A stretch of 64,000 nucleotides of DNA from Solwaraspora sp. WMMD406 (GTDB lineage Bacteria > Actinomycetota > Actinomycetes > Mycobacteriales > Micromonosporaceae): assembly GCF_029626025.1 (NCBI RefSeq), contig NZ_JARUBF010000001.1:1612001-1676000 (forward strand). The letters run 5' to 3'. Made by a program: the position numbers and the translations under genes. The notes under the pieces were generated by a model that ran no database searches, was not told the origin of the DNA, and worked only from the letters and a program-made list of their open reading frames with translations. Numbering within the stretch: position 1 is the stretch's first letter; each line of letters begins with the position of its first letter. Positions 1 through 8,570 of this stretch are shown here, in pieces.

Positions 1-1
1 C

Positions 2-757
2 ATTCCCATGTACTTCGAGCTGGACGGCTCCTTCCCCAACCACGAGGCCAACCCGCTCGACCCGGCCAACATCGTCGACCTGCAGCAGGCCGTCCGGGAC
101 CACGGCGCCGACCTCGGGCTCGCGTTCGACGGTGACGCCGACCGCTGCTTCGTCGTCGACGAGCGCGGCGAACCGGTCTCCCCGTCGGCGATCACCGCCC
201 TGGTCGCCACTCGTGAGCTGGCCAAATATCCGGGTTCGACGATCATCCACAACCTGATCACCTCCAGCGCCGTACCGGAGATCGTCAGTGAGAACGGCGG
301 CCAGCCGGTCCGGGCCCGGGTCGGTCACTCGTTCATCAAGGCCGAGATGGCCCGGACCAACGCGGTCTTCGGCGGCGAACACTCCGCGCACTACTACTTC
401 CGGGACTTCTGGTTCGCCGACACCGGCATGCTGGCCGCGATGCACATGCTGGCCGCCCTCGGGGAGCAGGACCGGCCGCTGTCCGAGCTGGCCCACGCGT
501 ACGAACGGTACGTCGCGTCCGGCGAGATCAACTCGACGGTCGACGACCAGCAGGCCAAGCTGGCGGCGGTCACGGCCGCGTACGCCGACGCCGACACCGA
601 CGAACTCGACGGCCTGACCGTACGGTTCGCCGACGGCGCCTGGTTCAACATCCGGGCCTCCAACACCGAACCGTTGCTGCGGCTCAACGTGGAGGCACCG
701 ACCGGCGAACGGATGAGCGAGCTGCGCGACGGCGTACTCGCGCTGATCCGCGGCTAG
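2..757 (+). CDS. manB: Phosphomannomutase/phosphoglucomutase, C-terminal part (5' end outside window)
   Basis: The reading frame is open from the first complete codon (base 2), so the gene begins upstream of the window; about 251 codons are visible, whereas the family is usually 450-470 aa. The enzyme interconverts mannose-6-P (or glucose-6-P) and the 1-phosphate and supplies GDP-mannose synthesis. Visible motifs are the Mg2+-binding loop DGDADR, the sugar-recognition motif GGEHSAHYYFRD and the C-terminal phosphate-binding motif RASNTEP. Only the N-terminal catalytic-serine domain is missing. It is followed on the same strand by a Trm112-like gene, a SIS isomerase and manA, which supports mannose over glucose as substrate. 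Confidence 0.93.
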   Translation: MPMYFELDGSFPNHEANPLDPANIVDLQQAVRDHGADLGLAFDGDADRCFVVDERGEPVSPSAITALVATRELAKYPGSTIIHNLITSSAVPEIVSENGGQPVRARVGHSFIKAEMARTNAVFGGEHSAHYYFRDFWFADTGMLAAMHMLAALGEQDRPLSELAHAYERYVASGEINSTVDDQQAKLAAVTAAYADADTDELDGLTVRFADGAWFNIRASNTEPLLRLNVEAPTGERMSELRDGVLALIRG

Positions 758-823
758 GATTTCCGCGACGCGTCCCGTACCGCACAGGGGAAGCGTCCCT
801 GACGAGTTGGAAGGAGCCGCTCG

Positions 824-1009
824 ATGGCCCTGGATTCGCAGTTGCTGGAGATCCTCGCCTGCCCGGACACCCACCACACACCGTTGGACTACGACGCGGA
901 GGCGGCGACGCTGACCTGCCCGCAGTGCCAGCGGATCTTCGAGGTGCGCGACGGCATTCCGGTGCTCCTGCTCGACGAGGCCCGTGGCGGCCCTTCCGAG
1001 GCCGCCTGA
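824..1009 (+). CDS. Trm112-like small zinc-binding protein
   Basis: This is a 61-aa protein typical of the Trm112/YcaR family: a cysteine early in the chain (LACPDTHH) and a CPQC knuckle around residue 32-35, ending in the usual GIPVLL stretch. A GGAAGGAGC-type ribosome-binding site sits just upstream of the ATG. The stop codon overlaps the ATG of the next gene, so the two are probably translationally coupled. In actinobacteria such genes regularly sit between manB and manA; their exact role there is unknown, and a chaperone-like zinc-protein role is inferred from the eukaryotic and archaeal Trm112. Confidence 0.88.
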   Translation: MALDSQLLEILACPDTHHTPLDYDAEAATLTCPQCQRIFEVRDGIPVLLLDEARGGPSEAA

Positions 1010-2214
1010 TGTCGCTGCCGATCGACGGTCAGTCCGGGGTGCTGGGTCGGCGGCTGCCGGACGAGGCGCTGCTCGACGACGCGGACGCGCTGGCCACCGC
1101 CGACCCGGGCGGCATGCTGCGGTTCACCGCGTCGGCCGGAGCCCAGGTACGGGAGTCGGCGGCGTTGGCCGCCGAAGCCAACCTGGGGGTCCTCGCCGAC
1201 GAAGGCCGCCCCCGGGCGGTGGTGATCGCCGGCATCGGCACCGCCGGCCGTACCGGTGACGTGCTGGCGACCGTGGCCGGGCCACGCTGCCCCGTACCGG
1301 TGATCGCACACCGCAGCGCCGGCGTGCCCGGCTGGGTGGGCGCGGCGGACGTGGTGATCGCGGTCAGCGCCTCGGGCCGCAGCCCGGAAGCGCTCGGCGC
1401 GGCGCAGGCCGCCGCCCGGCGCGGTGCCCGGCTGGTCGCCGTCGGCGCCCCCGACTCGCAGCTGCAGTCGGTCGCCGAGGGGGTACGGGCTCCGTTCATC
1501 CCGGTGCCGCGTCGCGCCCCGGCGCGGGCCAGCCTCTGGGCGTTGACGGTGCCGGTCCTGCTAGCCGCCCGGTCCCTTGGCCTGGTCAAGGTCAACGAGG
1601 CCGATCTGGCCGAAACCGCCGCCCGGCTGGACGCCGACGCCGAACGCTGCAAGCCGGCGGCCGAGTCGTTCGTCAACCCGGCGAAGGCGCTCGCGCTCGG
1701 CTTGGCGGGTTCGGTGCCGATCGTCTGGGGTTCGTCGCCGGTGGCGGCGGTCGCGGCCCGACGATTCGGTGACACCTTGTCGACCAACGCCCGCTACCCG
1801 GTGGTGACCGGGGCGCTCGGCGAGGCCGGCCGGGGCCGGGTGGGTCTGCTCGACGGGGTGTTCGGCGGGCTGGTCGAGTCCAGCCGCGACATCTTCGCCG
1901 ACCCGGAGGACGTCGTCGAGTCGCCGACCCGGCTGCGGCTGGTGCTGCTGCGCGACGGCGGGCTCAACCCGGAGGACGACGCCGACGAGCCGCTGGCGGT
2001 GGAGGAACGGCGGGCCGACGCCGTGCAGACCCTCGCCGAGCGGCGCGGGGTGCGGTGCGACGTGATCACCGCCGAGGGCGGGTCGGCGTTGGAGCGCCTC
2101 GCCTCGTTGATCGCCGTACCCGACTACGCCTCGGTCTATCTGGCTCTGGCTCATCATCTCGACCCGATGGCGGTGCCGGCGGTCAGCGAGATGAAGGAGC
2201 TTTCCACCACCTGA
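1009..2214 (+). CDS. SIS-domain phosphosugar isomerase (bifunctional phosphoglucose/phosphomannose isomerase-like)
   Basis: This is a 401-aa protein. The open frame extends further upstream, but the ATG at 1009 was chosen because it overlaps the stop of the Trm112-like gene (TGATG) and gives the normal family N-terminus. Residues ~60-190 form an SIS fold (IAGIGTAGRTGD, then AVSASGRSPE, the phosphosugar-binding serine-rich loop), and the C-terminal half matches the second isomerase domain. Its position between manB and manA indicates work on mannose or glucose phosphates. Substrate preference cannot be read from the sequence. Confidence 0.87.
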   Translation: MSLPIDGQSGVLGRRLPDEALLDDADALATADPGGMLRFTASAGAQVRESAALAAEANLGVLADEGRPRAVVIAGIGTAGRTGDVLATVAGPRCPVPVIAHRSAGVPGWVGAADVVIAVSASGRSPEALGAAQAAARRGARLVAVGAPDSQLQSVAEGVRAPFIPVPRRAPARASLWALTVPVLLAARSLGLVKVNEADLAETAARLDADAERCKPAAESFVNPAKALALGLAGSVPIVWGSSPVAAVAARRFGDTLSTNARYPVVTGALGEAGRGRVGLLDGVFGGLVESSRDIFADPEDVVESPTRLRLVLLRDGGLNPEDDADEPLAVEERRADAVQTLAERRGVRCDVITAEGGSALERLASLIAVPDYASVYLALAHHLDPMAVPAVSEMKELSTT

Positions 2215-2233
2215 CCCGGTCCGAGGTATCGAC

Positions 2234-3427
2234 GTGGAACTGCTGACCAGCCAGATCCGGGACTACGCCTGGGGATCGCGTACGGTGATCGCCGAGCTGC
2301 AGGGCCGCCGGTCCCCGACCCCGGGACCGGAGGCGGAGCTGTGGCTCGGCGCCCACCCGGGTGCCCCCTCTACTGTGGAACGCGACGGTGTGGCGGTGAG
2401 CCTGGCCGACCTGATCGGCCAGGCGCCGACCGAGTGGCTCGGCGTCGAGACCGCGCGACGGTTCGACGGGCGGCTGCCGTACCTGATGAAGGTCCTCGCG
2501 GCCGAGACGCCGCTGTCGTTGCAGGCGCACCCGGACGCCCGGCAGGCGCGTGCCGGCTACGCCGCCGAGCAGGCGGCGCGGCGGCAGCAGGTGTCTGACC
2601 AGCCGGGCAACTACGCCGATCCGAACCACAAGCCGGAACTGCTGGTGGCGCTCACGCCCTTCGACGCGCTCTGCGGGTTCCGGTCCCCGTGGCGCTCGGC
2701 CGACGTGTTCGCCGCGCTGCGGATCGACGACCTGGAACCGGTGGCGAAATCCCTGCGGTCCGGGCCGGCCGGGCTACGCGAGGCGATGGGGTCGCTGCTG
2801 AGCTGGCCGGCGGACGACCGGGCCGCGCTGATCGACGCGGCGGTGTCGGCGGCCGGCCGGCTGCCCGCCGACTTCGCGGCCGATGCCGACCTGCTGCGCC
2901 GGTTGGCGGCGCACTACCCGACCGATCCCGGGGTGCTGGTCGCGCTGCTGCTCAACAACGTGACGCTCGCCCCCGGCGAGGGGATCTGGATGCCGGCCGG
3001 CAACCTGCACGCCTACCTGCGGGGTGCCGGGGTGGAGATCATGGCGGCCAGCGACAACGTGCTCCGGGGCGGACTCACCCCCAAGCGCGTCGACGTCGCC
3101 GAGTTGCTGCGCGTGTTGCGCTTCGAGACGCTCGACGATCCGGTGGTACGCCCGGTGCCGGTCACCGACGGGGTGGTCACCTGGCCGACTCCGGCCGCCG
3201 AGTTCGTGCTGCACCGGGTCGTCCTCGACGCCGATCTGTCGCAGGTGACGTTGCCGGTCAGCGGTCCGCGACTGGTGCTCTGTACGGCGGGCGGGGTGGC
3301 GGTCGACGACGGCCGTTCGAGAGTGGCGATCCCGCCGGGTCGGGCGGCGGCCGGGCCGGCGAGCGACGCCGCGCTGCTGCTGTCCGGCGCCGGTGAGGCG
3401 TACGTCGCCTCGGTCGATCTGACCTGA
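2234..3427 (+). CDS. manA: Mannose-6-phosphate isomerase, class I
   Basis: This 397-aa protein starts with GTG 19 bases after the SIS gene. It interconverts fructose-6-P and mannose-6-P, feeding manB. The zinc-ligand motifs of type I isomerases are visible: LSLQAHPD (Gln and His), NHKPELLVAL (Glu) and GNLHAYL (His), followed by the family stretch MAASDNVLRGGLTPK. It is the last gene of this operon; an inverted repeat follows 30 bases downstream. Confidence 0.95.
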   Translation: MELLTSQIRDYAWGSRTVIAELQGRRSPTPGPEAELWLGAHPGAPSTVERDGVAVSLADLIGQAPTEWLGVETARRFDGRLPYLMKVLAAETPLSLQAHPDARQARAGYAAEQAARRQQVSDQPGNYADPNHKPELLVALTPFDALCGFRSPWRSADVFAALRIDDLEPVAKSLRSGPAGLREAMGSLLSWPADDRAALIDAAVSAAGRLPADFAADADLLRRLAAHYPTDPGVLVALLLNNVTLAPGEGIWMPAGNLHAYLRGAGVEIMAASDNVLRGGLTPKRVDVAELLRVLRFETLDDPVVRPVPVTDGVVTWPTPAAEFVLHRVVLDADLSQVTLPVSGPRLVLCTAGGVAVDDGRSRVAIPPGRAAAGPASDAALLLSGAGEAYVASVDLT

Positions 3428-3456
3428 GGGCGTATCCGGCTCCGGTCGAGCGTTCC

Positions 3457-3478
3457 TGGCGTGGGCACCGACACGCCA
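3457..3478 (+). terminator. Hairpin after manA
   Basis: Arms TGGCGTG and CACGCCA pair perfectly over 7 bp with an 8-base loop. There is no U-tract, as is common in high-GC actinobacteria. It lies 30 bases after the manA stop. Confidence 0.45.
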
Positions 3479-3502
3479 CGAGTCGGTAATTTCCGGATTG
3501 GC

Positions 3503-3531
3503 TTGACAGTGCGGCTACACACTGCAAATCT
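3503..3531 (+). promoter_or_regulatory. Candidate sigma-70-type promoter in the gap after manA
   Basis: A perfect -35 hexamer TTGACA (3503-3508) is followed after 17 bases by AAATCT as a weak -10. It points rightward into a gap with no rightward gene, so any transcript would be a short RNA or antisense to the small membrane gene. The -10 match is poor. Confidence 0.35.
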
Positions 3532-3594
3532 ACGACTACGCGGCGTCACGAAGTTGTCACGCTGATGCGCGGGGGAACCAAACCGGGGGGATGC

Positions 3595-3645
3595 GCGGGG
3601 CGGCTGTAGGGCGAGCGGAGCGGACGCTCGTCCCAGTCGCCCCGC
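3595..3645. terminator. Two-tier hairpin between convergent operons
   Basis: The outer arms GCGGGGCG (3595-3602) and CGCCCCGC (3638-3645) enclose an inner stem of 9 bp, GGGCGAGCG with CGCTCGTCC (one G-U pair) and a 7-base loop. It lies just beyond the stop of the leftward small membrane gene (3658) and can act as its terminator. It could equally be the 3' end of a rightward small RNA from the promoter-like site at 3503. Confidence 0.5.
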
Positions 3646-3657
3646 GTGCTGTCTCGG

Positions 3658-3810
3658 CTACTGCCGCAGTCGGCTGCCCGGGCGGACCCAGGTCCAGATG
3701 CAGTAGACCAGCCAGCCCAGCGCGAGCGCGGTGGCCAACGGTCGCAGACCTACCGCGTTGAGGAAGATGATGATGGCGAGTACGACCAGCCAGGGTATGA
3801 AGGCCTTCAC
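3658..3810 (-). CDS. Small hydrophobic protein (50 aa), two membrane segments
   Basis: The frame is open further upstream, but translation most plausibly begins at the GTG at 3810, which overlaps the RDD gene's stop codon (GTGA). This leaves a compact 50-aa protein made almost entirely of two hydrophobic stretches (PWLVVLAIIIFL and TALALGWLVYCIW) and a short basic tail. No function is recognised. The overlap suggests co-translation with the RDD protein. Confidence 0.6.
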   Translation of the reverse strand: MKAFIPWLVVLAIIIFLNAVGLRPLATALALGWLVYCIWTWVRPGSRLRQ

Positions 3811-5057
3811 CACCGTGATGCTGCCACATCCGCGTCCGGATCCGCCCCGGTCGACGGTGCCGCGAAATCGGACCGGTCGGGCGTGGGCTGGGCGGGCACC
3901 GGCGCGGCGGACGTGGACAGAGTCGGCTGGGCGGACAAGGACAGAGTCGGCTGGGCCGATCGCAACGTGCTGGCCACCGGCGGACGGCGTACCCCGGTCC
4001 AGTCCGGCTGCTCGGCGGTCGGACCCAACCACGGCGGTCGCGGCCAACTCTCCCGTGGCCACTGCGGGTCATCGCGCTGCACCGGAGCGGCCGACCGGAC
4101 CGGTCGCGGACGCCACTGCGTCGAAGCCGGCGACCCGGTGGCGCCCGCCGGAACGGCCGGAACGGCCGGAACTACGGGAGCGCCGAGCGCCCGCGCCGGC
4201 GTCAGGCCGACCAGCTCCGGCCAGAGCGCCGCGCTGCTCGCCCGGGCGTTAGCCAGCCGTCGCGCCGACCGGCGATGCCGTTCGGCGTGCACCGCCGCCA
4301 GGTAGGCCCAGCCGGGCACCCCGGCCGGCGGCGGAGGAGTGACCACCGCCGCCACTTCCGCCGCGAGGTCGCGGACGAGCCGGGAGCGGGCCGGTTCGGC
4401 GAACCCGTGCCCCCGGGCGAGCAGGTGCCGGACCGACAGCGCCAACTCGTCGTCGAGCCGGGTCAGGTCGAGAGTCCGCGCCCACCCGACCAGCGCCGGC
4501 GGCATGCCGGGCACCCAACCCCACGACGACGGTGCCCGCTCGTGCACCACGACCGTCCCGGCCGCCAGATCACCGAGCCGTTTGCCGTGCCCGTTGACCA
4601 GCATCGTCACCAGGCAGGCCAGCCAGGTCAGCGGCGGCATCAGCAGACCGGGCCACTCGGCGGCCACCCCGACCAGGTTGCGGGTCAACGCGTGCCGGAA
4701 CCGCAACGGGCCACCGTCGGCGCGGACCACCCGCAGCCCGACCGCCAGCTTGCCCACCGTACGGCCGCCCGTCAGGGTTTCGCTGGCCACCGGGTAGCCG
4801 ACCAGCACCAGCACCGTGCCGGCGGTGAGCAGCGCCCGGCCGAGGGCCTCGTCGACCTGGATCGACGTCGCCGACGACAGCACGATCGCCGTGACCGCGA
4901 CCAGCAGCAGCGCGACGAGCGCCTGCACCAGCAGATCGACCAGCAGCGCGAGCGCCCGCGAACCGACCCGGGCCAGCCGTACCTCGACCTCGACGGCCTC
5001 GCCGTTGACCAGTCGGGTCACCCCGGTTTCCCGCACGTCCACCCCGCCAGTGAACAC
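3807..5057 (-). CDS. RDD-family membrane protein with proline-rich C-terminal tail
   Basis: This is a protein of up to 416 aa. The RDD domain covers residues ~30-165, with several hydrophobic segments and the signature ASETLTGGRTVGKLAVGLRV; the middle is helical and charged, and the last ~130 residues are low-complexity Ala/Pro/Thr. GTG codons at 5057, 5042 and 5036 are all possible starts; the last has a GGCGGGG sequence at good distance. It is divergent from the SpoIIM-like gene with almost no gap, a pairing common in actinobacteria next to MoxR/DUF58 clusters. Function is unknown; the family is thought to be transport-related. Confidence 0.85.
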   Translation of the reverse strand: MFTGGVDVRETGVTRLVNGEAVEVEVRLARVGSRALALLVDLLVQALVALLLVAVTAIVLSSATSIQVDEALGRALLTAGTVLVLVGYPVASETLTGGRTVGKLAVGLRVVRADGGPLRFRHALTRNLVGVAAEWPGLLMPPLTWLACLVTMLVNGHGKRLGDLAAGTVVVHERAPSSWGWVPGMPPALVGWARTLDLTRLDDELALSVRHLLARGHGFAEPARSRLVRDLAAEVAAVVTPPPPAGVPGWAYLAAVHAERHRRSARRLANARASSAALWPELVGLTPARALGAPVVPAVPAVPAGATGSPASTQWRPRPVRSAAPVQRDDPQWPRESWPRPPWLGPTAEQPDWTGVRRPPVASTLRSAQPTLSLSAQPTLSTSAAPVPAQPTPDRSDFAAPSTGADPDADVAASRW

Positions 5058-5076
5058 TATGCGGCGGGAGGTGGGC

Positions 5077-6069
5077 GTGGACCTCGACGCGTACGTGGCC
5101 GAACACGAGCCGCAGTGGCGGCGGCTGGACCAGCTTGCCCGTGGCCGGCACCTGTCCGCCGCCGAGGTGGACGAGCTGGTGAGCCTCTACCAGCGGACGT
5201 CCACTCACCTGTCGGTCGTCCGCACCCGGTCGCCCGACCCGGCGTTGGTCGCCCGGCTGTCCCGGCTGGTGCTGATCGCCCGTACCCGGGTCACCGCCGA
5301 CTCCGGCGGCTCCTGGACCGGCGTGGTCAGCTTCTTCACCACCGGGTTTCCGCGTGCGGTGTATCAGGCGGCTCCCTGGTGGGGCACGGTCGCGGTGCTG
5401 TTCTGCGCGCTCACCGGCTTTCTGATGTGGTGGGTCGCCGGTCATCCGGACAGCGCCCGGCTGCTGGTCGGCGATCGGGCGGCGGCCCAACTCGCCGAAT
5501 CGAGCTTCGCCGGCTACTACACCCAGTACGCGGCACCGAGCTTCGCCGTCCAGCTGTGGACCCACAACGCCTGGCTCGCCGCGCAGTGCCTGGCCGCCGG
5601 CATCCTCGTCGTACCGGTGCTCTATCTGCTCTGGGCCAACGCGCTGAACATCGGCGTCACCGGCGGGGTGATGATCTCCTACGACCGGGCGGACGTCTTC
5701 TTCGGGCTGATCACGCCGCACGGCCTGCTGGAACTGACCGGCGTGTTCGTCGCCGCCGGGGTCGGGCTGCGCGTCGGCGGAGCCTGGATCTCCCCACCGG
5801 CGCACCTGCGGCGCGGCCGGGCCGTCGCCGAGGCCGGGCTCTCCGGGGTGGTGGTCGCGCTCGGCCTGGTCGGCCTGTTCGCCGTGTCCGGGCTGATCGA
5901 GGCCTTCGTCACCCCCGCGCCGTGGCCGACCTGGGTGCGGATCGGCATCGGTGCCACCGCCTGGCTCGCCTTCCTCGGCTACGTCGTCGTCTGCGGTGCC
6001 CGCCGGCCCGGGTCGCCCGACAGGCGGCCTCGGCCCGATCGGCCTGTCACAGCCGACCGAGCGACTTGA
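5077..6069 (+). CDS. Stage II sporulation protein M-like (SpoIIM family) membrane protein
   Basis: This is about 330 aa if started at the GTG at 5077 (sequence VDLDAYVAEHEPQW); a GGGAGG ribosome site ends 5 bases before it. An ATG at 5059 in the same frame is an alternative. The N-terminal ~90 residues are soluble and helical, followed by about five membrane segments with the family features FFTTGFPRAVY and ITPHGLLELTGVF. Its 3' end overlaps the convergent DUF58 gene by 23 bases. In non-endospore-forming actinobacteria these proteins pair with RDD and DUF58/MoxR genes; the role is unknown. Confidence 0.9.
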   Translation: MDLDAYVAEHEPQWRRLDQLARGRHLSAAEVDELVSLYQRTSTHLSVVRTRSPDPALVARLSRLVLIARTRVTADSGGSWTGVVSFFTTGFPRAVYQAAPWWGTVAVLFCALTGFLMWWVAGHPDSARLLVGDRAAAQLAESSFAGYYTQYAAPSFAVQLWTHNAWLAAQCLAAGILVVPVLYLLWANALNIGVTGGVMISYDRADVFFGLITPHGLLELTGVFVAAGVGLRVGGAWISPPAHLRRGRAVAEAGLSGVVVALGLVGLFAVSGLIEAFVTPAPWPTWVRIGIGATAWLAFLGYVVVCGARRPGSPDRRPRPDRPVTADRAT

Positions 6070-7471
6070 GCCGCAGGTAGGTGTCGCTGAGCTGGCTGGC
6101 GAAGTCGGCGGCGGGCACGTCCACCACCAGCACCCCGTGCTGGGCCAGCGCGGACCGGATCCGGTCCCGTTCCGTGAGGGTCCGCCAGGCCGCCGCGGCG
6201 GCGTACGCGTCGGCCGCCGAGCGGGCCGGCGCGCTCGTCAAGGCGGTCAACACCGGATCTTGTACGGCCGCGACCACGACCTGGTGGCGGGCGGCGAGCC
6301 GGGGCAGCACCGGGAGCAGCCCTTCGCCGAGCGCGCCGGGCTCCAACGCGGTGCAGAGCACCACCAGAGCCCGTTTGCGTTCCCGGCGCAGCACCTCGCC
6401 CACCAGCAGGTCGAAGTCGGTCTCCAGGAGCGTCGGCTGCAGCGGGGCGAGCGCGTCGACCAGTCTGGGCAGCAGCTGGTGGCGGCCGGCCCCGGTCACG
6501 GTGGCGCGTACCGCCGTGTCCACCGCCAGGAGGTCGACCTGGTCGCCGGCCCGGCTGGCCAGGGTGGCGAGCAGCAGTACGGCGTCGATCGCCACGTCCA
6601 GCCTCGGCTCGTCGCCGATGCGGACGGCGGCCGTACGCCCGGTGTCCACCACGCAGACCACCCGCCGGTCCCGTTCCGGACGCCAGGTCCGCACCAGGAC
6701 GTCGGCCCGGCGCGCGCTGGCCCGCCAGTCGATCGACCGTACGTCGTCGCCGACCACGTACTCCCGGAGGTTGTCGAACTCGGTGCCCTGCCCCCGGCCC
6801 CGGGTGGTCCGCATCCCGTCGACCACCCGCAGCCGGGCCACCTTTTCGGCCAGCAGCCGGCGGGAGTCGAACCGGGGCAGCACCCGGAGTATCCACTGTG
6901 GCGTCGCTGGACGCTGGCGACGTTGCCGGAACGCCAGCCCGAGGGGGCCGTACGAGCGCAGGCTGACCTCGCCGGCGGGTCGGTCCCCCCGACGGGTCGG
7001 GGTCAGCGTTGCGGGCAACTCGACCTGGTCGCCGGCAGCGACGCGGACCCGCCACACCGGACCGTCGGTGCCCTGGACGGCGACGGCGACCGGCCGCTGG
7101 CCCGGCTGCGGCCGCTGGCCCGGCTGCGGCCGCTGGCCCGGCTGCGGCTGCCGGCCCGGGTCGTGCTCTGGGCCGGGAGTGGCGCCAGCGGACGGGACCC
7201 AACTGTCGCGTACCTGGGCCCGGAGCCGGCGGGACGACCTGTTGCGCAGCGTCAGCGTGACCGTGGCGGTCGAACCCAGCCGGACCGTACGCGCGCCGTC
7301 GCGGCCCAGCGTCAGGTCACGCAACGGCACCGCCAGCACCACGTCCAGCCCGGTGAGCGCGGCGACCAGCCCGGTCACCACCAACAGACCGAGCCAGGGC
7401 GACGGCCACCAGGGCATCGTGAGACTGCCGAGGCCGAGCAGCACCGACACCCGCCAGGTCACCATCTGCAC
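6047..7471 (-). CDS. DUF58 domain-containing membrane protein
   Basis: This is a protein of up to 474 aa (GTG 7471; ATG 7465 also possible). Two hydrophobic segments occupy residues ~5-50. The DUF58 signature GDDVRSIDWRASAR lies at about residue 265, followed by a von Willebrand A-like region (VVCVVDTGRTAA). A short tandem repeat encoding three PGQRPQ-like units lies near residues 107-127. It is the last gene of a leftward operon behind moxR, a classic MoxR-DUF58 pair in which the AAA ATPase is thought to act on the DUF58/vWA partner. Confidence 0.9.
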   Translation of the reverse strand: MQMVTWRVSVLLGLGSLTMPWWPSPWLGLLVVTGLVAALTGLDVVLAVPLRDLTLGRDGARTVRLGSTATVTLTLRNRSSRRLRAQVRDSWVPSAGATPGPEHDPGRQPQPGQRPQPGQRPQPGQRPVAVAVQGTDGPVWRVRVAAGDQVELPATLTPTRRGDRPAGEVSLRSYGPLGLAFRQRRQRPATPQWILRVLPRFDSRRLLAEKVARLRVVDGMRTTRGRGQGTEFDNLREYVVGDDVRSIDWRASARRADVLVRTWRPERDRRVVCVVDTGRTAAVRIGDEPRLDVAIDAVLLLATLASRAGDQVDLLAVDTAVRATVTGAGRHQLLPRLVDALAPLQPTLLETDFDLLVGEVLRRERKRALVVLCTALEPGALGEGLLPVLPRLAARHQVVVAAVQDPVLTALTSAPARSAADAYAAAAAWRTLTERDRIRSALAQHGVLVVDVPAADFASQLSDTYLRLKSLGRL

Positions 7472-7511
7472 ACCGTTTCGACCACGCCTGCCACCCGGAT
7501 CCCGGCCCCGG

Positions 7512-8570
7512 TCAGCGTGGGGTGGGCACGGTGGCCAGCACCGAGTCGAGTACGCCGTCGGCGGTCGCGCCTTCCAGCTCCGCCTCGGGACGCAGCCGTA
7601 CCCGGTGCCGCAGGGTGGCCCGTGCGACGGCCTTGACGTCGTCCGGCGTCAGATAGTCGCGCCCGGCTATCCAGGCCCATGCCTTCGCGGTGCTGAGCAG
7701 GGCGGTCGCCCCGCGTGGCGAGGCACCCGACGCCAGCGCCGGCGAGCTGCGGGTGGCGCGGCACAGGTCGACGACGTAGCCGAGCACTCCCTCGCTGACC
7801 CCGACCTGCCCGACCGCCCGGCGGGCCGTGTCGAGATCGGCGGCGCTGGCCACCGGCCGCACCCCGGCCGCCGCCAGGTCCCGGGGATCGAAGCCGGCGT
7901 GGTGGGCGCGCAACACACCGAGTTCCTCCTCCCGGTTCGGCAGCGGCACGGTCAGTTTGAGCAGGAAACGGTCCAGCTGCGCCTCCGGCAGCGGATAGGT
8001 TCCCTCGTACTCGATGGGATTCTGGGTCGCGGCCACGATGAACGGGCTCGGCAGCGGCCGGCGGACCCCTTCGACCGAGACCTGATGTTCCTCCATGACC
8101 TCCAGCAACGCGGACTGTGTCTTGGGCGGGGTCCGGTTGATCTCGTCGGCGAGCAGCAGATTGGTGAACACCGGACCCTCGCGGAAGGTGAAGACCGCCG
8201 TACGGGGATCGAAGATCAGCGAACCGGTGACGTCCCCGGGCATCAGGTCGGGGGTGAACTGCAACCGCTTGGCGTCCAGGTCCAACGCGGCGGCGAAGGT
8301 ACGGACCAGCAGCGTCTTGGCGACCCCCGGCACGCCTTCGAGCAGTACGTGACCGCGACACAGCAGGGCGATCACCAGACCGGTCACGACGGCGTCCTGC
8401 CCGACCACCGCCTTGGCGACCTCGGTGCGTAGCCGGTGCAGGGCGGCGCGCGCCTCGTCCGCGTCGCCGGCCACGCCGCCGAGCGGGCCGACAGTCGGAC
8501 CGCCGAGCGGGCCGACGGCCGAACCGACGGTCGGGCCGACAGCCGAGCCGGCTGCGGTGAAGTGGCTCAC
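7512..8570 (-). CDS. MoxR-family AAA+ ATPase
   Basis: This 352-aa protein begins with GTG overlapping the stop of the DUF4350 gene (GTGA). Walker A GVPGVAKT, Walker B LLLADEIN and the sensor region AATQNPIEYEGTYPLPEAQ are all intact, so the enzyme should hydrolyse ATP. The N-terminal ~35 residues are a Gly/Pro/Val-rich repetitive extension (VGPLGGPTVGPLGG) not found in the core fold. MoxR ATPases act as chaperone-like remodelers of partner proteins; here the likely partners are the DUF58, DUF4350 and DUF4129 proteins of the same operon. Confidence 0.94.
   Translation of the reverse strand: MSHFTAAGSAVGPTVGSAVGPLGGPTVGPLGGVAGDADEARAALHRLRTEVAKAVVGQDAVVTGLVIALLCRGHVLLEGVPGVAKTLLVRTFAAALDLDAKRLQFTPDLMPGDVTGSLIFDPRTAVFTFREGPVFTNLLLADEINRTPPKTQSALLEVMEEHQVSVEGVRRPLPSPFIVAATQNPIEYEGTYPLPEAQLDRFLLKLTVPLPNREEELGVLRAHHAGFDPRDLAAAGVRPVASAADLDTARRAVGQVGVSEGVLGYVVDLCRATRSSPALASGASPRGATALLSTAKAWAWIAGRDYLTPDDVKAVARATLRHRVRLRPEAELEGATADGVLDSVLATVPTPR

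Noticed and set aside
3557-3625. A ydaO-type (c-di-AMP) riboswitch in the gap after manA
   Set aside because: Only fragments of the consensus are present, the conserved 3' segment is missing, and no rightward gene follows.
4275-6080. A 601-codon rightward frame through the RDD and SpoIIM genes
   Set aside because: It is Arg/His/Pro-rich and contradicts two recognisable membrane proteins in other frames.
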